A stretch of 64,000 nucleotides of DNA from Roseiarcus sp963741405 (GCA_963741405.1 CAVUHX010000039.1:1-64000), one strand, 5' to 3'. Positions 45,612-56,476 are shown, numbered from the stretch's first letter. Program-made: numbers and translations. Notes: a model not told the origin generated them from the letters alone.

Positions 45612-46630
45612 TATTTCTTCAGATCGCTGAGATTCCAGCAGGCGATCTGCGGAATCCGCGTTGTCCTTGGTGATCGGGATCAGCGTCGTGTAGGACGAGC
45701 CTTTGACGGAGCCCGGCTTCACCCCCGACGAGATCAGCCATTTGATCAGGCCAGCCATCTGCGCCGCCTGGGTCGGGACGTCGTAGCTGAGGTCGAGATC
45801 GAAGGCGCCGGTTTTGACCTGCTCACAGGCGCCCTTGCGCTCGCCGCCGCCCGAGGTCGCGACGAACACTTTGCCGGTGAGGCCCGCTTCCTTGACCGCG
45901 GCGGCCGTGCCGATGTCCATGCCGTCCCAGAAGCCGACGATGCCGCAGAGATCGGGATTCTGCTTGAGCACGGTCTGCGTGATCGCCTTGGCCTTGGCCG
46001 CGTCCCAGTCGGCCGCCTGGCTCGACACGACCTTGATCTCCGGATGCTTGGCCAGCACGTTTTCGACGCCCTTGAGCGTGTAGGCGCTGGCGGCGGCGGA
46101 AAGCGCGCCCTGCACGACGGCGATCTTGTTCGACTTGCCCTCGCAGGCCTTGACGACCGCCTCGGCGTCCTTCTCGCCGATCTCGATCCAGTTCGCGCCG
46201 ACAAAGCCCGTACTGCGATAGGCAGAACCCATGTTGATCTGGATGACGTAGATGCCTTCGTTTTCCGCGCGCTGCAGGAGCTTGGCGTAGGTCTGCACGT
46301 CCGGATTGTGGACGACCATGACGGCGGGCTTCTCCGAGATCAGCGAGGTCACCGCCTGCGCGCCGGCATTGGTGTTCCAGTTCGGATCGCGAAGCTCGAA
46401 CTTCACGCCATACGGTTCGAGCTCTTTCTTGAGACCGGCGAACCATCCCTCGGTGAGGTCGAAGTTCATCGCCACCGGAATGAAGGCAACCGTCTTGCCC
46501 GGCGAGCGCCTCCTTGAACGGCTTCTGGAAGGGCTCCTCGAGCCCCTGCTGCGCCAGCGCCGGCGCGCTCGCTGCGGCCGTCAGTCCGAGCGCCGTCAGA
46601 CGCCGCTATTGTAACCCGATTGAACGCCAT
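45612..46630 (-). CDS. Sugar ABC periplasmic binding protein (RbsB-like), frameshifted at both ends
   Basis: This is a substrate-binding protein of the ribose/galactose class: FIPVAMNFDLTEGWFAGLKK, VVHNPDVQTYAKLLQRAENE, YVIQINMGSAYRSTGFVGAN, LCGIVGFWDGMDIGTA and FDLDLSYDVPTQAAQM. The signal peptide reads in another frame (LTALGLTAAASAPALAQQ), and the C-terminus after ITKDNAD also shifts, ending CWNLSDLKK at 45612. ATG at 46630 has GGAGGAA upstream. The ligand is presumably a sugar; unknown. Confidence 0.88.
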
Positions 46631-46665
46631 CGCTTCCTCCATGCTTGCGCTTGCCTTCGTCTTGC

Positions 46666-47638
46666 TTAAATGTCGCCCTGCTGCGCCGTTTCCTCATTGC
46701 GCGGATTGAGGAACGAGTCGGTGATGACGGCGAGCAGCAGCACAACGCCCTTGATCAGATTTTGCCCGGCGTAGGGGATATCCAGGATCGTCATGCCGTT
46801 GAGCATCGTTCCGATCAGCAGGGTTCCGATGATGACGTTGAGGACGCCTCCGCGGCCGCCGGACAAGCCGATGCCGCCGAGCACGACGACGAGGATGACG
46901 TCGTAGATCAGCGTCGAGTTGAAGATCCGCGTCGGCATCGAATTGACCGACGCAGCCAGGACGAGCCCGGCGAAGCATCCGATCAGTGCGGCGAGCACAT
47001 ATTGCAGGACGATGATCGGCCGCGTCGGAATCCCGGTGACGCGCGCCGCGTAGGGGTTGTCGCCGATCGAATAGATATAGGCGCCCCACCGCGTGCGCCG
47101 CAGGAAGAACGCCACCACGACGCAGGCGATCGCGAACATCACGATCGGCGTCGGCACGCCGAGGATCGAACCTTGGCCCAGCCGCTGGAACCCCTCCATG
47201 CCGCGGGCTCCATTGCACGACGTCGACCGAAAACAGAGCCGCCTGCCCAAAGCCGGCGAGGAAAAGTCCGGTCGCCAGCGTCGCGAACAGCGACGGCACC
47301 TCGGCGTAGGCGATCAGCCAGCCGTTGATCAGCCCGAAGGCGATCGAGAACAGGAGCGCCGTGACAATCGAACCCATCAGCGAGTGGCCGTCCTGAACCA
47401 TCTGCAAAACCAGGCCAGGCGGCACAGCGAGCGCCGCGATCAGCGAAATGTCGATCCCGCGGCCGAGGACGACGATCGCCATGGCGAGGCCGAGAATCCC
47501 GAGCACAGCCACGTTCTGCAGCAGGGTCAGCATGTTGTCGGCGTTGAGAAACCCGGGCAGCAGGATGGAAAAGGCGACGAACAGAACGGCGAAGACTGCG
47601 AACACGATCTCCTGCTGGGTGATCCGGAACCGTTTCAT
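46666..47638 (-). CDS. Sugar ABC permease (RbsC-like), frameshifted
   Basis: This is a CUT2 permease with ~9 helices: LQNVAVLGILGLAMAIVVLG, RGIDISLIAALAVPPGLVLQ, EVPSLFATLATGLFLAGFGQ; after a break near 47215, ILGVPTPIVMFAIACVVVAF, GDNPYAARVTGIPTRPIIVL and VVVLGGIGLSGGRGGVLNVI. It is the first gene of the ABC set and the partner of the fused permease downstream. The binding-protein gene starts 36 bp beyond its end. Confidence 0.9.
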
Positions 47639-47678
47639 CGCGGCGCTCCCTTTCCTGCCCCTCGGAGACGACGCCGGG

Positions 47679-48461
47679 TCATGACCCGGTTCCGGCGGAC
47701 GCCGCCGATCCCGGCGCCAACGCCGCAGCGACGAAGGCCGTCACTGCGGCGACGTAGGCCTCGATCGACGTGCCGCGCTTGCGGTATTTGGCGCGCTTGA
47801 CATACCAGTCCTGCAGGAGCGGCTTGATCAGCGAGGCCGTGAGTCCGATCTCGCGAGCGGCGAATGCGCCGCTGGCAATTCCGCGTTCGATCACCTCGGC
47901 TATGATCCTCTCGGTCGTCGCCTCGCTGTCGACCGCGATCTTGCGCTCCGCCGGAGGAAAGGATTTCGCCTCCATGAAGGCGAACACGAACCACGGCTGC
48001 ATCGCCTCTGACAGCCGGACATGGGTGTCGACGACCCATGCGAGGTGGGCGCGGGCGTCGTGAGCCACGTCGTCCGGCGGATTGCCGAGGACCTCGGTCG
48101 CCGTCGCGGCGACCTCGCCGAGGATCATCGACAACAGCATCGTCTTGTTGTCGAAATAGCAATAGAGGCCGCCCATGCTGAGCCCGGAAGCCTTGGCGAG
48201 ATCGCGCAGGCTCGTCGCGTGAAAGCTATTCCTGTTCGAGAGCTTCAGCGTCGCGTCGATAATCCGTGCGAGATTGGCGACCGCGAGGTTCGCATTGCGG
48301 ACGCGAACCGCCTCGCGATGCCGCGCGAGGATGCGCGCACAAAGCGCCTCCGTCGAGACGGAGCCCGTCCATGGCCGATGTCGCGCGAAATTCACGCGCC
48401 CTCCCGCAAAGTCCGCATCGCGCCGTCCGGCACGTGCGGTTAGACGGAGGATGACAGACAA
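47679..48461 (-). CDS. TetR-family regulator
   Basis: The protein has up to 260 residues. The HTH is TSLRDLAKASGLSMGGLYCY followed by FDNKTMLL, typical of TetR. The C-terminal ligand domain is helical. The first ~60 residues have little character, so the start may be farther downstream. It lies 41 bp upstream of the ABC permease on the same strand and probably controls that operon. Confidence 0.85.
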   Translation of the reverse strand: MSVILRLTARAGRRDADFAGGRVNFARHRPWTGSVSTEALCARILARHREAVRVRNANLAVANLARIIDATLKLSNRNSFHATSLRDLAKASGLSMGGLYCYFDNKTMLLSMILGEVAATATEVLGNPPDDVAHDARAHLAWVVDTHVRLSEAMQPWFVFAFMEAKSFPPAERKIAVDSEATTERIIAEVIERGIASGAFAAREIGLTASLIKPLLQDWYVKRAKYRKRGTSIEAYVAAVTAFVAAALAPGSAASAGTGS

Positions 48462-48561
48462 TCGTGAGCGGCGGAAGGGGGGAGGCGCCTTAAAAAAGGC
48501 GAGCGCTCGCTCGCTTTCCGGGGCGCTCCGGCGGCCCTCGTTGGGGAGGCGCCTTAGGACG

Positions 48562-50260
48562 TCAATCCGCGTCGCCTGACAGTGGCTCGGAGGCCATCGG
48601 TTCGCGGCGCGGAATGGGAATGGGAACGGCCTTCATCAGCGCCTTCGTGTAGTCCTCGGTCGGGCTCTCGAACACGCGCCGCCGCGTCCCGTATTCCACA
48701 AATGCGCCGCCGCGCATCACGGCGACTTCGTGACTCATCCGTTCCACGACGGCCATGTCGTGCGAAATGAAGAGATAGGCCAGGCCCATTTCTTCCTGCA
48801 GTTCGAGGAGCAGGTCGAGCACCTGGACGCGCACCGACACGTCGAGCGCCGACACGCTCTCGTCGGCTACGATTAGCCGGGGCTCGAGGGCGAGCGCGCG
48901 AGCGATGCAGATACGCTGGCGCTGTCCTCCGGAAAACTCGTGCGGATAGCGGCTTGCATGGTCGGGCGACAGGCGGACGCGCCTGAGCAGCATGAAGACG
49001 CGCTCGCGCCGCTCGGCGGCGGTTCCGACGCCGTGAATATGCAGCGGCTCCGCAATGGCGGCGCCGACCGACATGCGCGGGTCGAGCGAGGCATAGGGAT
49101 CCTGAAAGATCATCTGCGCCTTGCTGCGCACCGGCTTCATTCGGGCGGCCGACAGGCCTGCGATCTCGACGCCGTCGATGACCACCTGGCCTGTGAACGG
49201 GATGAGGCCGAGCACAGCCTTGCCGATCGTCGACTTGCCTGAGCCGCTCTCGCCGACAAGGCCGATCGTGCGTCCCGCATGGAGGTCGAAGCTCACGCCC
49301 GTGACTGTCGGGGCGGGCGCCTTGCGACGGCCGAACCAGCCTGCCGGGCCGCCGTAGGTCACGGCGAGATCGCGGACGAGCAGCACGGGATCGCTCTCGG
49401 CGACACGAAGCGGAGCAGGGGTCACCCGTGGCGGCCCGTTGGTGCCCGTGAAGGCGCCGAGCCGCGGCACGGCGTCGAGCAGTTCGCGCGTATGGGCCTC
49501 GCGCGGCCGCTCGAAAATGTCGACCGTGGCGCCATGCTCGATCAGCCGGCCCGATTTCAGCAGCGCGACGCGGTCGGCCATTTCCGCCACCACGCCCATG
49601 TCGTGGGTGATGAGCAGGATCGCTGCGCCGAACTCGCTCCTGAGCTCCCGCATCAGCCTCAGGATCTGGGCCTGGACGGTGACGTCGAGCGCGGTGGTCG
49701 GTTCGTCGGCGATCAGCACCTTGGGTCGGCAGGAGAGCGCCATCGCGATCATCACCCGCTGCCGCATGCCGCCGGAGAGCTCATGGGGATATTGGCTCAT
49801 GCGACGGGCGGGCTCGGAGATATGCACGGCCTCGAGCATCCGGCGCGCGCTCGCCTCGGCGCCTTCCGCCGCCCTCGGCGTCGTGGGTGCGAATGGCCTC
49901 GGTGAGCTGCGCGCCGACCGTCATGACGGGATTGAGCGACGTCATCGGCTCCTGGAAGATCATCGCGATCTCCCCGCCGCGCACGCCTCGCATCGCCCGT
50001 TCGCTCAAGGTCGTCAGTTCGCGGCCCGCCAGCCGGATCGATCCCGCCCGTTGCTTCAGCGACAGCGACAGGAGCCGCATGATCGAGAGCGCGGTCAGGG
50101 ACTTGCCGGAGCCGGATTCGCCCGCGAGGCACAGCGTCTCGCCGGGGTCGATGGCGAAGCTCACGTCTTCCAGCACCGGGCGCAGGCCCTCCGGCGTGCG
50201 CGCGTCGATGGACAATCCCTCGACAGTGAGGATCGGCTTCGGCGTTCCTGTCTCCGTCAC
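48562..50260 (-). CDS. Tandem dipeptide/oligopeptide ABC ATPase (DppD-DppF-like), frameshifted
   Basis: This is a ~565-codon double ATPase. The first half (GTG at 50260) has Walker A LAGESGSGKSLTALSIMRLL and MIFQEPMTSLNPVM, then a frame change near 49870, signature HELSGGMRQRVMIAMALSCR and ADEPTTALDVTVQAQ. The second half has LVGESGSGKSTIGKAVLGLI, MIFQDPYASLDPRMS, EFSGGQRQRICIARALALEP and ADESVSALDVSV. The GTG overlaps the amidase stop (GTGA). It is the last gene of the AmiC-ANTAR operon and powers the OppBC-type permease. Confidence 0.92.
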
Positions 50261-51202
50261 GAGAAAACGATGCGGGGAAAGTAGAACGAGACGACCCAGT
50301 TCGGCATGTCCACGATTTCGCTGATGCGCAGATCTCCACAAACGGACAGCAGCATATAGGCGTCGACCGGGTTCAGGCCGTGCTCTGCCGCAATGAGGTC
50401 GATCATGCGCGACACCGCTTCGCGTGCGGCGGTCATCAGGTCGGGGCCGACGCCCGTCGTCGCCTCGTAGCCGGCGCCGTCGAGATGGCGGCTGACCGGG
50501 CCGGGCGTGGTGAAGCGCGGGCTCTTGAGATTGGCGCCCTTGACCAGGTCGAGGGTCAGTTCGACGTCCATCTGGCTCTCGATCGCGGTGCCGCACACTT
50601 CTCCGTCGCCTTGCGCGGCATGGGTGTCGCCGATCGAGAACAGGCCGCCCGCAACCTCGACCGGGAGATAGAGGGTTGAGCCCTCGCTCAGGTCCCGGAT
50701 GTCGAGGTTGCCGCCGACTGCGCGCGGCGGGACGACGGAGTGCTTGCCGGGCTCCGCGGGCGCGAGGCCGATCTCGCCCGCGAACGCCTTGAGCGGGACG
50801 CGGCCTTTCGGTCCGTACAGGGCCGGCGCCATTGTCGCCGCGTCATAGGTCCAGATGTGGAGCGCCGGGTCGGGGAACTGGTCGGCGAGCAGGCCGAAGC
50901 CGGGGATGTTGGCCGTCCAGCCGACGCCCGAGGGGATGAATTTGCGGAAGGTGATCTTCACCGCATCGCCGGGCTCGGCGCCGTCGATGAAGACCGGGCC
51001 GGTCACCGGATTGACCTTGGCGAAGTCGACCGTCGCGACATCCGCCACGGTCGAATTGCGGGTGAAATGGCCGGCGCCCGAAGTCGAGACATTCGAAATG
51101 GATCGTCTCGCCGGGCTTGCAGGTCAGCGCCGGAGCGAAATCGCGGCTCCAGGCGAAATTGTGGTCCTTGCGGTGGACCGTATAATTGCAGGCGACGCAC
51201 AT
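50257..51202 (-). CDS. Acetamidase/formamidase, frameshifted near the N-terminus
   Basis: This is an FmdA_AmdA-family amidohydrolase releasing ammonia from short-chain amides. N-terminus MCVACNYTVHRKDHNFAWSR and CKPGETIHFECLD; frame change near 51090; then TGPVFIDGAEPGDAVKITFR, SVVPPRAVGGNLDIRDLSEG, GLFSIGDTHAAQGDGEVCGT and SPRFTTPGP. About 314 residues when repaired, the acetamidase size. It lies in an operon with an amide sensor, an ANTAR antiterminator and a peptide-type ABC transporter, which indicates amide uptake and use as nitrogen source. Confidence 0.9.
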
Positions 51203-51339
51203 GGCTTCTTGTCCTCGCAGTCTTGTTGTTGGCGTTCATCCTCGACGGGCGAAGGCGAGGAGCGGGAGGGTCGACGACCCCCGCCCCTTCCCGCGCCTCG
51301 CCGTTGCCGATGCGGAGCGCACGCGCTCCGCTATCGGGC

Positions 51340-52959
51340 TCAGGGCTTGATGTAGATCGCCTCGTAGTCGATGACGCGGGTCGGATCGATGTAGATCTGA
51401 TCCGGTCCGCCCATGCGTTTGGACTTTGCGACGACGCGGCGTTCGTTGAGCACCGGCGCCCAGGGGGCCTGCTGCTCCTGGATGTCGGTAAAGATCTGGG
51501 CCCAGACCTTGTACCGCTCGTCCTTCTGCTCGGGCTTCGACATCGCGTCGGCCTTGGTCGCGCGGTCCTCGAAGCTCTTGTCGCAGAACCACGACCAGTT
51601 CCATCCGCCCGCCACCGCGCCGCCGCAGCCGAGGATCGGACCGTAGAAGTCCGACGGATCGGGGAAGTCGGCGATCCAGCCCATGCCGCCCGACCAGATC
51701 AGCGGCGACTGGTCCTTGTTGCCGCCCGCGGCGATGACCTCGGGCTGCGCCAGCGCCTTGATCTCCGCCTTGATGCCAATGGCCGCCAGATCCTGCTGGA
51801 TGGACTGCGCGATGCGCGGGTTCGGGTCGGTGTTCATGGCGTAGAGCGTGGTCGGGAAGCCGTCCTTCAGGCCCGCCTCCTCCATCAGCTTTTTAGCGCC
51901 TTCGACGTCGTACGGATAACCCTTGTAGGCCTTGTCGTAGCCCGGCATCAGCGGCGGAAGCACCTGGTCCGCCGGCGTCGCGCGGCCGTTGATGATGCGG
52001 ACGATCCGGTCCTTGTTGATCGCCATGTTGATCGCCTTGCGGACCCGGACGTCGTCGAGCGGCTTCTTGGTGGTGTTGATCGTGACATAGCTCGTCTCGA
52101 GCTGGTCACGGTCGACGATCATGTCCTTTGCGTCCGGCGAATTCTTCATCTCGAGATATTTGGCGGGCGGGATTCCGTCCCCGGCGATGTCGACCTCGCC
52201 CTTCTGCAGCCGGAGGATCGCCACCAGCGGCTCCTGGCCGATTTCGACCTTGAACCCGTCGAGGTTGGGGCGGTCGCGGAAGTAATCCGGGTTGCGCGAG
52301 AAGACCAGGCGCTGGCCGGAAACCCATTCGTCGAGCTTGAATCCGCCCGAGCCGACCGGCTTTTTGCCGAAATCCGCCCCTTCCGCTTCGACCGCCTCCT
52401 TGGGAACGGCGGAGGCGAAATTCAGGGCGAGCACGTTGAGAAAGGTGGCGTCAGGCTGGCTCAGCGTGAACTTGACGGTCGAGTCGTCGACAGCCTCGAT
52501 GCCGGAAATGGTGGTCGCCGAACCGTCCGCCATCTTGTCCTGACCGACGATCGAGTGGAAAAAGCCGCCGCCCGGCCCCTGCGTCTTCGGGTTGACCGCG
52601 CGCTCGATCGAATATTTGACGTCCGCGGCCGTGACCTTTCGACCATTGGTGAACTTGGCCTTCGGGTTGATCTTGAACGTGTAGACGAGCCCGTCGGGCG
52701 AGACGGTCCAGCTGTCGGCAAGCGACGGAGCGAGCTCGGTGGTGCCGAACTTGTAGTCGACGAGGCGCGAAAACAGGCTGTTGATCATCGACCAGTTCTG
52801 CCAGTCATAGCCGATCGCCGGGTCGAGGGTCGCGATGTCGTCCTTGTAGGTGACGACGATCGTGCCGCCCTGATGGGGCGTGTCGGCGCGGGCGAGGCTT
52901 GCGAGCCCCGCGCCGAGAACGAGCGCGACCGCCGCGCCCTTCAACCAATTTTTGTTCAT
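51340..52959 (-). CDS. ABC substrate-binding protein, family 5 (peptide/amide class)
   Basis: This 539-residue periplasmic binding protein has a ~25-residue signal peptide ending LARA. The SBP_bac_5 fold is shown by VTYKDDIATLDPAIGYDWQN, LAPSLADSWTVSPDGLVYTF, TAADVKYSIERAVNPKTQG, YVTINTTKKPLDDVRVRKA and INMAINKDRIVR. Members bind peptides, nickel, or sugars/amides; the amidase context suggests an amide ligand. In frame throughout. The ATG at 52959 (MNKNWLKG) is preferred. Confidence 0.93.
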   Translation of the reverse strand: MNKNWLKGAAVALVLGAGLASLARADTPHQGGTIVVTYKDDIATLDPAIGYDWQNWSMINSLFSRLVDYKFGTTELAPSLADSWTVSPDGLVYTFKINPKAKFTNGRKVTAADVKYSIERAVNPKTQGPGGGFFHSIVGQDKMADGSATTISGIEAVDDSTVKFTLSQPDATFLNVLALNFASAVPKEAVEAEGADFGKKPVGSGGFKLDEWVSGQRLVFSRNPDYFRDRPNLDGFKVEIGQEPLVAILRLQKGEVDIAGDGIPPAKYLEMKNSPDAKDMIVDRDQLETSYVTINTTKKPLDDVRVRKAINMAINKDRIVRIINGRATPADQVLPPLMPGYDKAYKGYPYDVEGAKKLMEEAGLKDGFPTTLYAMNTDPNPRIAQSIQQDLAAIGIKAEIKALAQPEVIAAGGNKDQSPLIWSGGMGWIADFPDPSDFYGPILGCGGAVAGGWNWSWFCDKSFEDRATKADAMSKPEQKDERYKVWAQIFTDIQEQQAPWAPVLNERRVVAKSKRMGGPDQIYIDPTRVIDYEAIYIKP

Positions 52960-52982
52960 GACAATTCCCTTCGGGTTTGCGC

Positions 52983-53903
52983 TCATCGGATCCGGATCTT
53001 CGGATCGAGCAGCGGGGCTACAAGATCGGCAAGCAGATTGCCGAGGACGATCGCGAGCGAGGAGACCAGCGTGACGCCCATGATGATCGGCACGTCCGCC
53101 TGTTGAATCGCCTGCCACGCCAATTGCCCGATGCCGGGCCAGCCATAGACCGCCTCGACCACCACGACGCCGCCCATGAACTGGCCGATGTCGATGCCGA
53201 CCATGGCGACGATCGGCAGGAGCGCGTTGGGCAGCGCATGCCGCAGAACGACGCGCGAGCCGGCGAGCCCCTTGGCCCGCGCCGTCCGGACGTAGTCCTG
53301 GTGAAGCACGTCGATCATCGCCGAGCGCACCATCCGCGCGTACCAGCCGGCGCCGAGCAGGCCCAGGGTCAGCGCCGGCAGGACGACATGAGCGGGCGTG
53401 CCATAGCCGCTCATCGGAAACCATCCCAGCCGAGCGGCGAAGACGTAGAGCAGCAGCAGCGCGACGACGAACTGCGGCGACGACACGCCGATGAAGGCAA
53501 GCATCATCACCACCCGGTCGGCGGCGCCGTTGCGGCGCAGGGCGGCTATGACCCCGAACGTCAGCCCGAGCGCGACTTCGACCGCGATGCCGCAGGCCAT
53601 CAGGACGAGGGTCGCCGGGATGCGCGCCGCTATGAGCGTGAGGACCTCACTGCGCTGAATGTACGATCGGCCGAGATCGCCGCGAACGAGTCCGGTGAGA
53701 TAATCCCAGAACTGCAGGGGCAGCGGCAGGTCGAGCCGGAGCTGGTGGCGGACGCTGGCGATCATCTGAGCGTTGGCGCTTCGTCCAGCGACGAGCGCCG
53801 CGGGATCGGCCGGGAGGTAGTGCAGCAGGAGGAACGTGATGATCGCAACGCCGAACAGCACGCCGATCGACTGCAGGAGCCGCTGGGCGAGCAGGGCCGC
53901 CAT
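52983..53903 (-). CDS. ABC permease, OppB/DppB type
   Basis: This 306-residue permease has six helices and hallmark motifs: LLQSIGVLFGVAIITFLLLH, the binding-protein-dependent transport EAA-like loop with YVRTARAKGLAGSRVVLRHA, LPNALLPIVAMVGIDIGQF, and GWPGIGQLAWQAIQQADVPI. Start ATG overlaps the OppC stop (TGATG). Pairs with the downstream binding protein. Confidence 0.95.
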   Translation of the reverse strand: MAALLAQRLLQSIGVLFGVAIITFLLLHYLPADPAALVAGRSANAQMIASVRHQLRLDLPLPLQFWDYLTGLVRGDLGRSYIQRSEVLTLIAARIPATLVLMACGIAVEVALGLTFGVIAALRRNGAADRVVMMLAFIGVSSPQFVVALLLLYVFAARLGWFPMSGYGTPAHVVLPALTLGLLGAGWYARMVRSAMIDVLHQDYVRTARAKGLAGSRVVLRHALPNALLPIVAMVGIDIGQFMGGVVVVEAVYGWPGIGQLAWQAIQQADVPIIMGVTLVSSLAIVLGNLLADLVAPLLDPKIRIR

Positions 53904-54754
53904 CAGCCGCGCCCCCGCTGGGTCGGGTCGAGAAGGTCCCGCAGCGCGTCGCCGACGAGATTGAAGGAGAGAGCCGTCGCGAGGATGACTGCGCCCGGAA
54001 TGAAAACGAGCCAGGGCGCCGCCTGAAAGTAGCTCTGGCTTTCGTAGATGATATTGCCCCACGAGGGCTGCGGCGGCTGAACGCCGACGCCGAGGAAGGA
54101 CAGGGTCGCTTCGAGGAGCACGGTCGTCGCGATGCCCAGCGTTCCCCATACGATCGCGGTCGGCAGGAGATGCGGTGCGATATGCAGCACGAGAATGCGC
54201 GCATGTCCCGCCCCGAGCGAGCGTTCGGCAAGGATGAAGTCGCGCTCGACCAGCGCGCGCGTCTCCGTGAAGACGATTCGCGCCACCTGGACCCAGTTCA
54301 CCAGTGCGATCACCATGGCGACGATCCAGAGACTCGGGCGGAGGAGGGCCGCGAGCACGATCGCCAGAAGAAGCGCCGGAAAGGCCATCATCAGATCGGT
54401 GAAGCGCATGGCCGCATTGCCGAGGAAGCCGCCGAGATATCCCGCCACGACGCCGACGATCATCCCGATCAGGACAGCGATTCCGTTGGCCACGAGGCCG
54501 ATGACCAGGGACGTTCGCGCCCCGTAAAGGAGGCGCGAAAGGAGATCGCGCCCGAGCGTGTCCGTGCCGAGCCAGTATTTCGGCCCGGGAGGCAATGGCG
54601 CGCCTTCCATTGACAGACCATCGAAGGGCTGGGCGTCGGGCGGGAAAGGCGCGAGCCAAGGGGCCAGGACCGCGGCGAATACGACGATCCCGATCACGAC
54701 GAGGGCCAGGAAGGTCGAGGGCCGGCGCCCGATCTCGGCGACGATCCGCTTCAT
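53903..54754 (-). CDS. ABC permease, OppC/DppC type
   Basis: This 283-residue permease has the OppC N-terminal helix, GPKYWLGTDTLGRDLLSRLL, YGARTSLVIGLVANGIAVLI, the EAA loop FILAERSLGAGHARILVLHI and FLGVGVQPPQPSWGNIIYES. It overlaps the ANTAR gene stop (ATGA) and the OppB start. Confidence 0.95.
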   Translation of the reverse strand: MKRIVAEIGRRPSTFLALVVIGIVVFAAVLAPWLAPFPPDAQPFDGLSMEGAPLPPGPKYWLGTDTLGRDLLSRLLYGARTSLVIGLVANGIAVLIGMIVGVVAGYLGGFLGNAAMRFTDLMMAFPALLLAIVLAALLRPSLWIVAMVIALVNWVQVARIVFTETRALVERDFILAERSLGAGHARILVLHIAPHLLPTAIVWGTLGIATTVLLEATLSFLGVGVQPPQPSWGNIIYESQSYFQAAPWLVFIPGAVILATALSFNLVGDALRDLLDPTQRGRG

Positions 54755-55326
54755 CCGACCAGCCTTCCGGGACCGGCGAGGATGAGGGCCGCCGTCTCTT
54801 CAAGCGTCATGCGGCGCCGCATCGCTTCACGGCGCAGCCGGCTGTAGGCCTCCTCTTCGCCGCATCCGTCGCCCGTCATCAAGGTCCGGACAGCGGCGTG
54901 GACCAGGGGGCGGAGCCGGACCCGCTCCTCGAGTCTTGCGATCCGCCGCGCCGTCTCGCGTCCTTCGGCATGCCGGCGCGCGGCCATCACCAGGGCCGGA
55001 AACACGGTCGAACCGGCGACGGGCTTGGCGATCAGCGCGTCGGCGCCCTGGTCGAGCGCCCAGGCGATGCGGCCGGGCGCCTCGGATCCAAGCAGGGCGA
55101 CGAGGGGCGCCGGCTTATCGGGCGCGGCCCAGGGCAGGAGTCCGTCCCATCCTTCGTCGGCGTCGACGAAAACGATATCGACGTCCTCGATGGCGCGGAG
55201 CGGCTGCCAGCGCACGTCCGCGCGGATTCCGAGCAGTCCGCACCGGCGGACGAGGCAGTCCGTCGCGTCGCCCGGACGGTGCAGGATGACGGCTTTCTGG
55301 CCGAGGAAGCTTGGGGTTGCGCTCAT
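54751..55326 (-). CDS. ANTAR-domain antiterminator (AmiR-like)
   Basis: This 191-residue protein has an N-terminal pseudo-receiver (VDIVFVDADEGWDGLLPWAA, IAWALDQGADALIAKPVAGS), a coiled-coil linker (ETARRIARLEERVRLRPLVH) and a C-terminal ANTAR domain (TGDGCGEEEAYSRLRREAMR then RRMTLEETAALIL). ANTAR proteins bind paired hexaloop hairpins in leader RNA and prevent termination. AmiR itself is held inactive by AmiC until amide binds. The partner AmiC-like gene overlaps it by 4 bp. A fitting leader lies upstream at 56477-56603. Confidence 0.93.
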   Translation of the reverse strand: MSATPSFLGQKAVILHRPGDATDCLVRRCGLLGIRADVRWQPLRAIEDVDIVFVDADEGWDGLLPWAAPDKPAPLVALLGSEAPGRIAWALDQGADALIAKPVAGSTVFPALVMAARRHAEGRETARRIARLEERVRLRPLVHAAVRTLMTGDGCGEEEAYSRLRREAMRRRMTLEETAALILAGPGRLVG

Positions 55327-56468
55327 GAAACGATCCTGAGCTGCGCTTGCGCGCCCCGAGCTTGAATGAACGGCTGCGCGCGGGTCAAGTAAGGATCGGC
55401 CGAGGCCTGGGGCCGGGACTGAAGGATGACGAAGTCATCGCCTTTGACTTGCCCGAGCAGGAACGGCAGATCGGCGTGGTTGGTGGCCGGATCGATGCGA
55501 AGCGGACCGAGTGCGCTCGGCATCTCGAGACCGGCTAGGGCGGAGCGGACCTTGACGGGATCGTCGGTTCCGCTGCGGGTCACGGCCTCCACGCAGAGGC
55601 GGGTCGTCGCGTAGCTCGTGGCGAAGAAGCTCGACACGCGCCGGCCGGCCCCGAAGCGCGCCGCGACCCGGGCCTTGAGGGCGCGGTTCAGCGACGTGTC
55701 GATGCTGTCGAAGTAGGAAGCCGCGGCGAGATGGCCGTCCGCGACGCCAGTCCCGATTTCCGGCAGCTCGCACTCGGTCAGGTCGCAGCTCGCCACCGGG
55801 CAGCGATCGGGACGGAATCCCGGATCGCGCTCTCCAAGCTCGCGCATGGCGCGCAGAAAGGTATGGTTTGACGGGCCGATCATGTTGCTGAGGATGAAGT
55901 CGGGTCTGCAAGCGGCGATCTCGGCGACCATCCGGTCAACCTCCGTGTCGCCGATCGGAAGGTAGCGCTCGCCGACGATCCGGCCCTCGGCCTTCGTCAC
56001 GATCTCCCGGGCGAGGCGATTCATTTCCCAGCCCCAGACATAGTTCGCGCCCGCCAGATAGACGCGCCGCCCGAAGGCGGGGAGCAGGTGCTCGAACAGG
56101 GGCAAAAGGTGCTGGTTCGGACAGGCGCCCGCGTAGATGACGTTCGGGCTGGCCTCGAAGCCCTCGTACGGGCAGACGTACCAGAGCTGGGCGTCGTGCT
56201 TTTCGACGACCGGAATGACGTCCTTGCGCGCTTGCGACGTCACCGTGCCGATGATGTGCCGGCACCCGTCCTGCTGCACCATTTTTCGGGCCAGTTCGAT
56301 ATAGCGCTCCCCCAGTCCGGCGGGATCTCCGGCGACGGGTTCGATCACCACGGAATCCGCGGCCTGCAGATCCTCGATCGCCGTCACGGCGCCATCACGA
56401 CAATCGCGCCCGAGCGCGGCATAATCGCCGGATGTGGAAAACAGGATGCCGAGACGGAAAGTCAACAT
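55323..56468 (-). CDS. AmiC-like cytoplasmic amide-binding sensor
   Basis: This 381-residue type-I periplasmic-binding-fold protein begins MLTFRLGILFSTSGDYAALG with no signal peptide, so it should stay in the cytoplasm like Pseudomonas AmiC, the amide sensor that sequesters AmiR. Family strings include HIIGTVTSQARKDVIPVVEK, LWYVCPYEGFEASPNVIYAG, YLAGANYVWGWEMNRLAREI and FILSNMIGPSNHTFLRAMRE. The ATG at 56468 follows directly on the terminator-like leader. It is first in an operon of overlapping genes down to 48562. Confidence 0.92.
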   Translation of the reverse strand: MLTFRLGILFSTSGDYAALGRDCRDGAVTAIEDLQAADSVVIEPVAGDPAGLGERYIELARKMVQQDGCRHIIGTVTSQARKDVIPVVEKHDAQLWYVCPYEGFEASPNVIYAGACPNQHLLPLFEHLLPAFGRRVYLAGANYVWGWEMNRLAREIVTKAEGRIVGERYLPIGDTEVDRMVAEIAACRPDFILSNMIGPSNHTFLRAMRELGERDPGFRPDRCPVASCDLTECELPEIGTGVADGHLAAASYFDSIDTSLNRALKARVAARFGAGRRVSSFFATSYATTRLCVEAVTRSGTDDPVKVRSALAGLEMPSALGPLRIDPATNHADLPFLLGQVKGDDFVILQSRPQASADPYLTRAQPFIQARGAQAQLRIVS

Positions 56469-56476
56469 CTGGACCC

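Noticed and set aside
50740..53106. 788-codon plus-strand ORF opposite the binding protein and amidase
   Set aside because: Very long but low-complexity and antisense to two well-conserved genes.
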